A stretch of 8,268 bases of DNA from Synergistaceae bacterium (lineage in GTDB: Bacteria > Synergistota > Synergistia > Synergistales > Aminobacteriaceae). Of this stretch, positions 6,390-8,268 are shown piece after piece. Below the pieces are notes generated by a model that was not told the origin of the DNA, did no database searches, and saw nothing but the letters and a program-made list of their open reading frames with translations. How positions within the stretch are numbered: the stretch's first letter is position 1; each line of letters starts with the position of its first letter. Position numbers and translations under genes: made by a program. The stretch lies in the NCBI GenBank assembly GCA_031270755.1, contig JAISWV010000101.1, forward strand, positions 1-8,268, written 5' to 3'.

Positions 6390-6926
6390 TCACTGCACCT
6401 CCAACAACTTCAAACCCCGGTCGAAATACAAAGTGGAGATTCTCCGCCTTCCGCTCATCAACCGGAACGAGTAAGCGGCATCCAGGGAGGTGGGCAGATA
6501 CGTGCCCCCCTCGATCGTATAGCCCATGTGCCCCGCTATGGCACAGATATAATCCAGCTTGGAGCCCGCCATTTCCGACCCGATGACCGGATCCAGACGG
6601 TCACCGGAAAACACGACTTTACCCACCGGGTTGTTGCTGGGTTTTCCTTCGCCGTCTCCCGAAGCGCCGCGACTGTCGCCCGGCAGCGTTCCCGCGGGGA
6701 AGCCTGTGAACGTCTGAGGTTTTTTGGGGCTGGCGATGGCCTTCAAGTCCACCCCTGGTCCGGAGCCGGAAGGCCCGGCTCCCAAGTTGGCCGCCGCTGC
6801 GTTCGCGGCTTGCGTTCTCGTATTGGAAGTCGACACCGCCCCTCTCGGCACTGTGGCCGCAGCGGACGTGGACGCGAAAAGCACAAGCAATCCCATCGCC
6901 CATAAGAATTTCCGTCTAAAGTACAC
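6390..6926 (-). CDS. Small exported protein of unknown function
   Basis: I do not recognise this 178-aa protein. It begins with a clear Sec-type signal peptide: a short basic stretch (MYFRRKF), a hydrophobic core (MGLLVLFAS) and small residues ending SAAA, with cleavage likely after residue 24. A low-complexity region rich in Ala, Gly, Ser and Pro follows (about 25-98), then a more globular C-terminal part (about 99-178) with one cysteine (128) and motifs such as FSGDRLDPVIGSEM and STLYFDRGLKLLEV. It is probably periplasmic or surface-exposed. GTG 6926 is preferred because GGAGGT (6939-6934) is 7 nt before it. The GTG at 6935 overlaps that site. It begins 52 bp after rpoD on the same strand without a clear promoter or terminator between, and is closed by the strong terminator at 6328-6356. 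Confidence 0.8.
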   Translation of the reverse strand: MYFRRKFLWAMGLLVLFASTSAAATVPRGAVSTSNTRTQAANAAAANLGAGPSGSGPGVDLKAIASPKKPQTFTGFPAGTLPGDSRGASGDGEGKPSNNPVGKVVFSGDRLDPVIGSEMAGSKLDYICAIAGHMGYTIEGGTYLPTSLDAAYSFRLMSGRRRISTLYFDRGLKLLEVQ

Positions 6927-6929
6927 GTT

Positions 6930-6941
6930 CTCCACCTCCCC
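6930..6941 (-). promoter_or_regulatory. Ribosome binding site of the exported-protein gene
   Basis: The purine run GGGGAGGTGGAG includes GGAGGT, 7 nt before GTG 6926-6924. It overlaps the alternative GTG at 6935-6933, which argues against that upstream start. Confidence 0.7.
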
Positions 6942-6978
6942 TGGAATATGCCGCTATTTCAATGCCAAAAAACAAATT

Positions 6979-8115
6979 TCAGTCCAAAAAGTCCTTCAAT
7001 TTTCGACTCCGGCTGGGGTGACGAAGTTTACGCAGGGCCTTGGCCTCGATTTGCCGGATACGCTCCCGGGTAACTCCGAACTTGCGCCCCACCTCTTCGA
7101 GGGTGTAAGAATGCCCGTCCTCGAGCCCGAAACGGAAATGAAGCACCTCTCTCTCCCTGGTGGAAAGGGCGTCCAGCATGTCTTCGATCTGCTCGTGCAG
7201 TAAATGTCCCGCCGCCGCTTCGTCGGGGCTGGGAAGGTCTCTGTCCTCGATGAAATCCCCCAACTGACTGTCCTCTTCTTCGCCGATGGGGGTTTCCAAG
7301 GAGACGGGCAACTGAGCTATTCTACGAATTTCCTCCACCCTGGAAGGGTCGATCTCCATTTCGGCCGAAATTTCCTCGTCCGTGGGCTCTCGGCCCAGGC
7401 GCTGAACGAGCTGGCGGGAAATACGCACCATCTTGTTGATCGTCTCGACCATGTGCACCGGCACGCGGATCGTCCTCGCCTGGTCCGCAATGGCGCGCGT
7501 AATCGCCTGGCGTATCCACCACGTCGCGTAGGTGCTGAACTTGAATCCCTTGCGGTAATCGAACTTCTCCACGGCGCGGATGAGTCCCAGATTGCCCTCC
7601 TGAATCAAGTCCAAAAAGAGCATGCCTCTGCCGATGTATTTTTTCGCGATGCTGACCACCAATCTCAAATTCGCGTCGGTCAGCTTCTGTTTGGCCTGGA
7701 GGTCGCCTTCTTCCATCTGCTTGGCCAAGGTAACCTCTTCCTCGGCCGTTAAAAGAGAGACTTTCCCTATCTCGCGCAGGTACATACGCACCGGATCCGT
7801 GAGGGGAATGTCGTCCAGTTTCCCCATATCGGTGTCGAAGGAGGGCAGCAGCTCCTCCCCCATGGTCACCGTGGCCTGTATTTTGTTCCGGCTTTCTTCT
7901 ATGACCTCGATGCCCAGCTCTTGAAGGTTGTTCAAGATGTTGTCGAGCATGTCGGAGTTCCAGGTATCCAAGGGAATATGGCGCTCAATGTCCTGATGGG
8001 TGACGAATCCTCTCCCCTGTCCTTCGTGGACAAGGTTGCGCACTTTCCCCAAATACTCGACCGCTTCGCTCTTAGGCGCTTCCGTCTTGACGGTATCCGT
8101 ATTTTGCCCTTGCAC
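6979..8115 (-). CDS. rpoD: Primary sigma factor RpoD/SigA
   Basis: This is the housekeeping sigma-70 factor that directs RNA polymerase to -10/-35 promoters. It has 378 aa, the short form seen in B. subtilis SigA rather than the 613 aa of E. coli. Regions in order (from the GTG start) are: 1.1 (about 30-78, [11 protein letters not shown] and [11 protein letters not shown]); 1.2 [17 protein letters not shown] (107-123); 2.1-2.4, including [35 protein letters not shown] and [20 protein letters not shown] (about 193-212); region 3 with [11 protein letters not shown]; and 4.2 [19 protein letters not shown] (337-355). The presence of region 1.1 and the complete 2.4 marks it as group 1. GTG 8115 is chosen because GGAGGG (8128-8123) lies 7 nt before it. 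TTG 8133 and ATG 8130 have only AT-rich sequence upstream. It may be read with the exported-protein gene downstream. Confidence 0.98.
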   Translation of the reverse strand: MQGQNTDTVKTEAPKSEAVEYLGKVRNLVHEGQGRGFVTHQDIERHIPLDTWNSDMLDNILNNLQELGIEVIEESRNKIQATVTMGEELLPSFDTDMGKLDDIPLTDPVRMYLREIGKVSLLTAEEEVTLAKQMEEGDLQAKQKLTDANLRLVVSIAKKYIGRGMLFLDLIQEGNLGLIRAVEKFDYRKGFKFSTYATWWIRQAITRAIADQARTIRVPVHMVETINKMVRISRQLVQRLGREPTDEEISAEMEIDPSRVEEIRRIAQLPVSLETPIGEEEDSQLGDFIEDRDLPSPDEAAAGHLLHEQIEDMLDALSTREREVLHFRFGLEDGHSYTLEEVGRKFGVTRERIRQIEAKALRKLRHPSRSRKLKDFLD

Positions 8116-8122
8116 GGCTATA

Positions 8123-8128
8123 CCCTCC
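8123..8128 (-). promoter_or_regulatory. rpoD ribosome binding site (decides GTG start)
   Basis: GGAGGG lies 7 nt before GTG 8115-8113. It falls inside the longer reading frame beginning at TTG 8133/ATG 8130, which has no Shine-Dalgarno sequence of its own. Confidence 0.65.
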
Positions 8129-8152
8129 ATCAATTAAATTTTTAAAAAGGTT

Positions 8153-8161
8153 ATTATAGCA
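8153..8161 (-). promoter_or_regulatory. Extended -10 promoter of rpoD
   Basis: TGCTATAAT on the minus strand is a perfect extended -10 (TGn plus TATAAT). The -35 position at 17 bp (TGAGCG, 8181-8176) is poor, as expected for an extended -10 promoter. The predicted start near 8146 gives an AT-rich leader of about 30 nt. It begins 3 bp after the stop codon of the preceding gene. Confidence 0.7.
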
Positions 8162-8164
8162 CGA

Positions 8165-8268
8165 CTACATCCCTACGCTCATTCCGAAAAAAGGCGGAAA
8201 TGGCATTTCTGGAGATGGACCCACCATTTGGCGGGTCTCGGGCAGTTCCAATTCATACAACAACTTGC
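8165..8268 (-). CDS. 3' end of an unidentified upstream gene (partial)
   Basis: One minus-strand frame stays open from the window edge for 33 codons to TAG (8167-8165). It reads KLLYELELPETRQM and ends PPFFGMSVGM. The other two frames contain early or mid-region stops. Codon choice (CTG, CCC, GAG, ACC, CGC) resembles the neighbouring genes. I cannot identify the product from this tail. dnaG (primase) often precedes rpoD in bacteria, which makes it a candidate by position only. The stop lies 3 bp from the rpoD extended -10. Confidence 0.55.
   Translation of the reverse strand, partial: KLLYELELPETRQMVGPSPEMPFPPFFGMSVGM

Noticed and set aside
8218..8237. Inverted repeat GACCCACC/GGCGGGTC with one mismatch
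   Set aside because: It lies inside the open frame of the partial upstream gene and has no T tract, so it is not a terminator.

Overview
This is a compact stretch of bacterial chromosome of mid-to-high GC content, almost entirely housekeeping in character. It encodes the 5' end of a 16S rRNA, recA, cinA, a NarL/LuxR-type response regulator, an MFS transporter, a 2TM ion channel with an RCK domain, a small exported protein, the primary sigma factor rpoD, and the last codons of one further gene at the right edge. The 16S 5' end is clearly bacterial. The cinA-recA pairing, the short primary sigma factor, the heavy use of GTG/TTG starts and the unusual RecA DNA-binding loop would fit an anaerobe such as a member of Synergistota, but this assignment is a guess from memory (about 0.4).

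Layout: everything except the response regulator lies on the minus strand. From the right edge, in the direction of transcription: the tail of an unidentified gene (8165-8268), an extended -10 promoter, rpoD, a small secreted protein, a strong intrinsic terminator (6328-6356), the RCK channel, the MFS transporter, then a 38-bp convergent gap facing the plus-strand response regulator. The regulator and cinA diverge from a 250-bp intergenic region (3022-3273) rich in repeats: a 12-bp direct repeat, a perfect 12-bp palindrome lying between the -35 and -10, and promoter-like elements for both directions. cinA is followed by recA, which has its own promoter candidate. After recA comes a 409-bp AT-rich non-coding region holding a 15-bp tandem duplication, a good rRNA promoter (TTTACA-17-TATCAT with an upstream A/T tract), a structured leader of about 255 nt, and the 16S gene running off the left edge.

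How they work together: rpoD makes the housekeeping sigma factor. recA performs recombination and DNA-damage sensing. CinA combines a CinA/MoaB-like domain with an NMN-deamidase (pyridine nucleotide salvage) domain. The channel and transporter look like a two-gene membrane unit. The response regulator is an orphan here, with no histidine kinase in view.

The least ordinary items are the channel's non-canonical selectivity filter (L-I-G-Q-G-E where K+ channels have T-V-G-Y-G-D), the terminator almost touching that channel's ribosome binding site, the enlarged and altered L2 loop of RecA, and the repeat-rich control region of the orphan response regulator. I saw no mobile element, CRISPR array, tRNA, defence island or other clearly novel multi-gene system.
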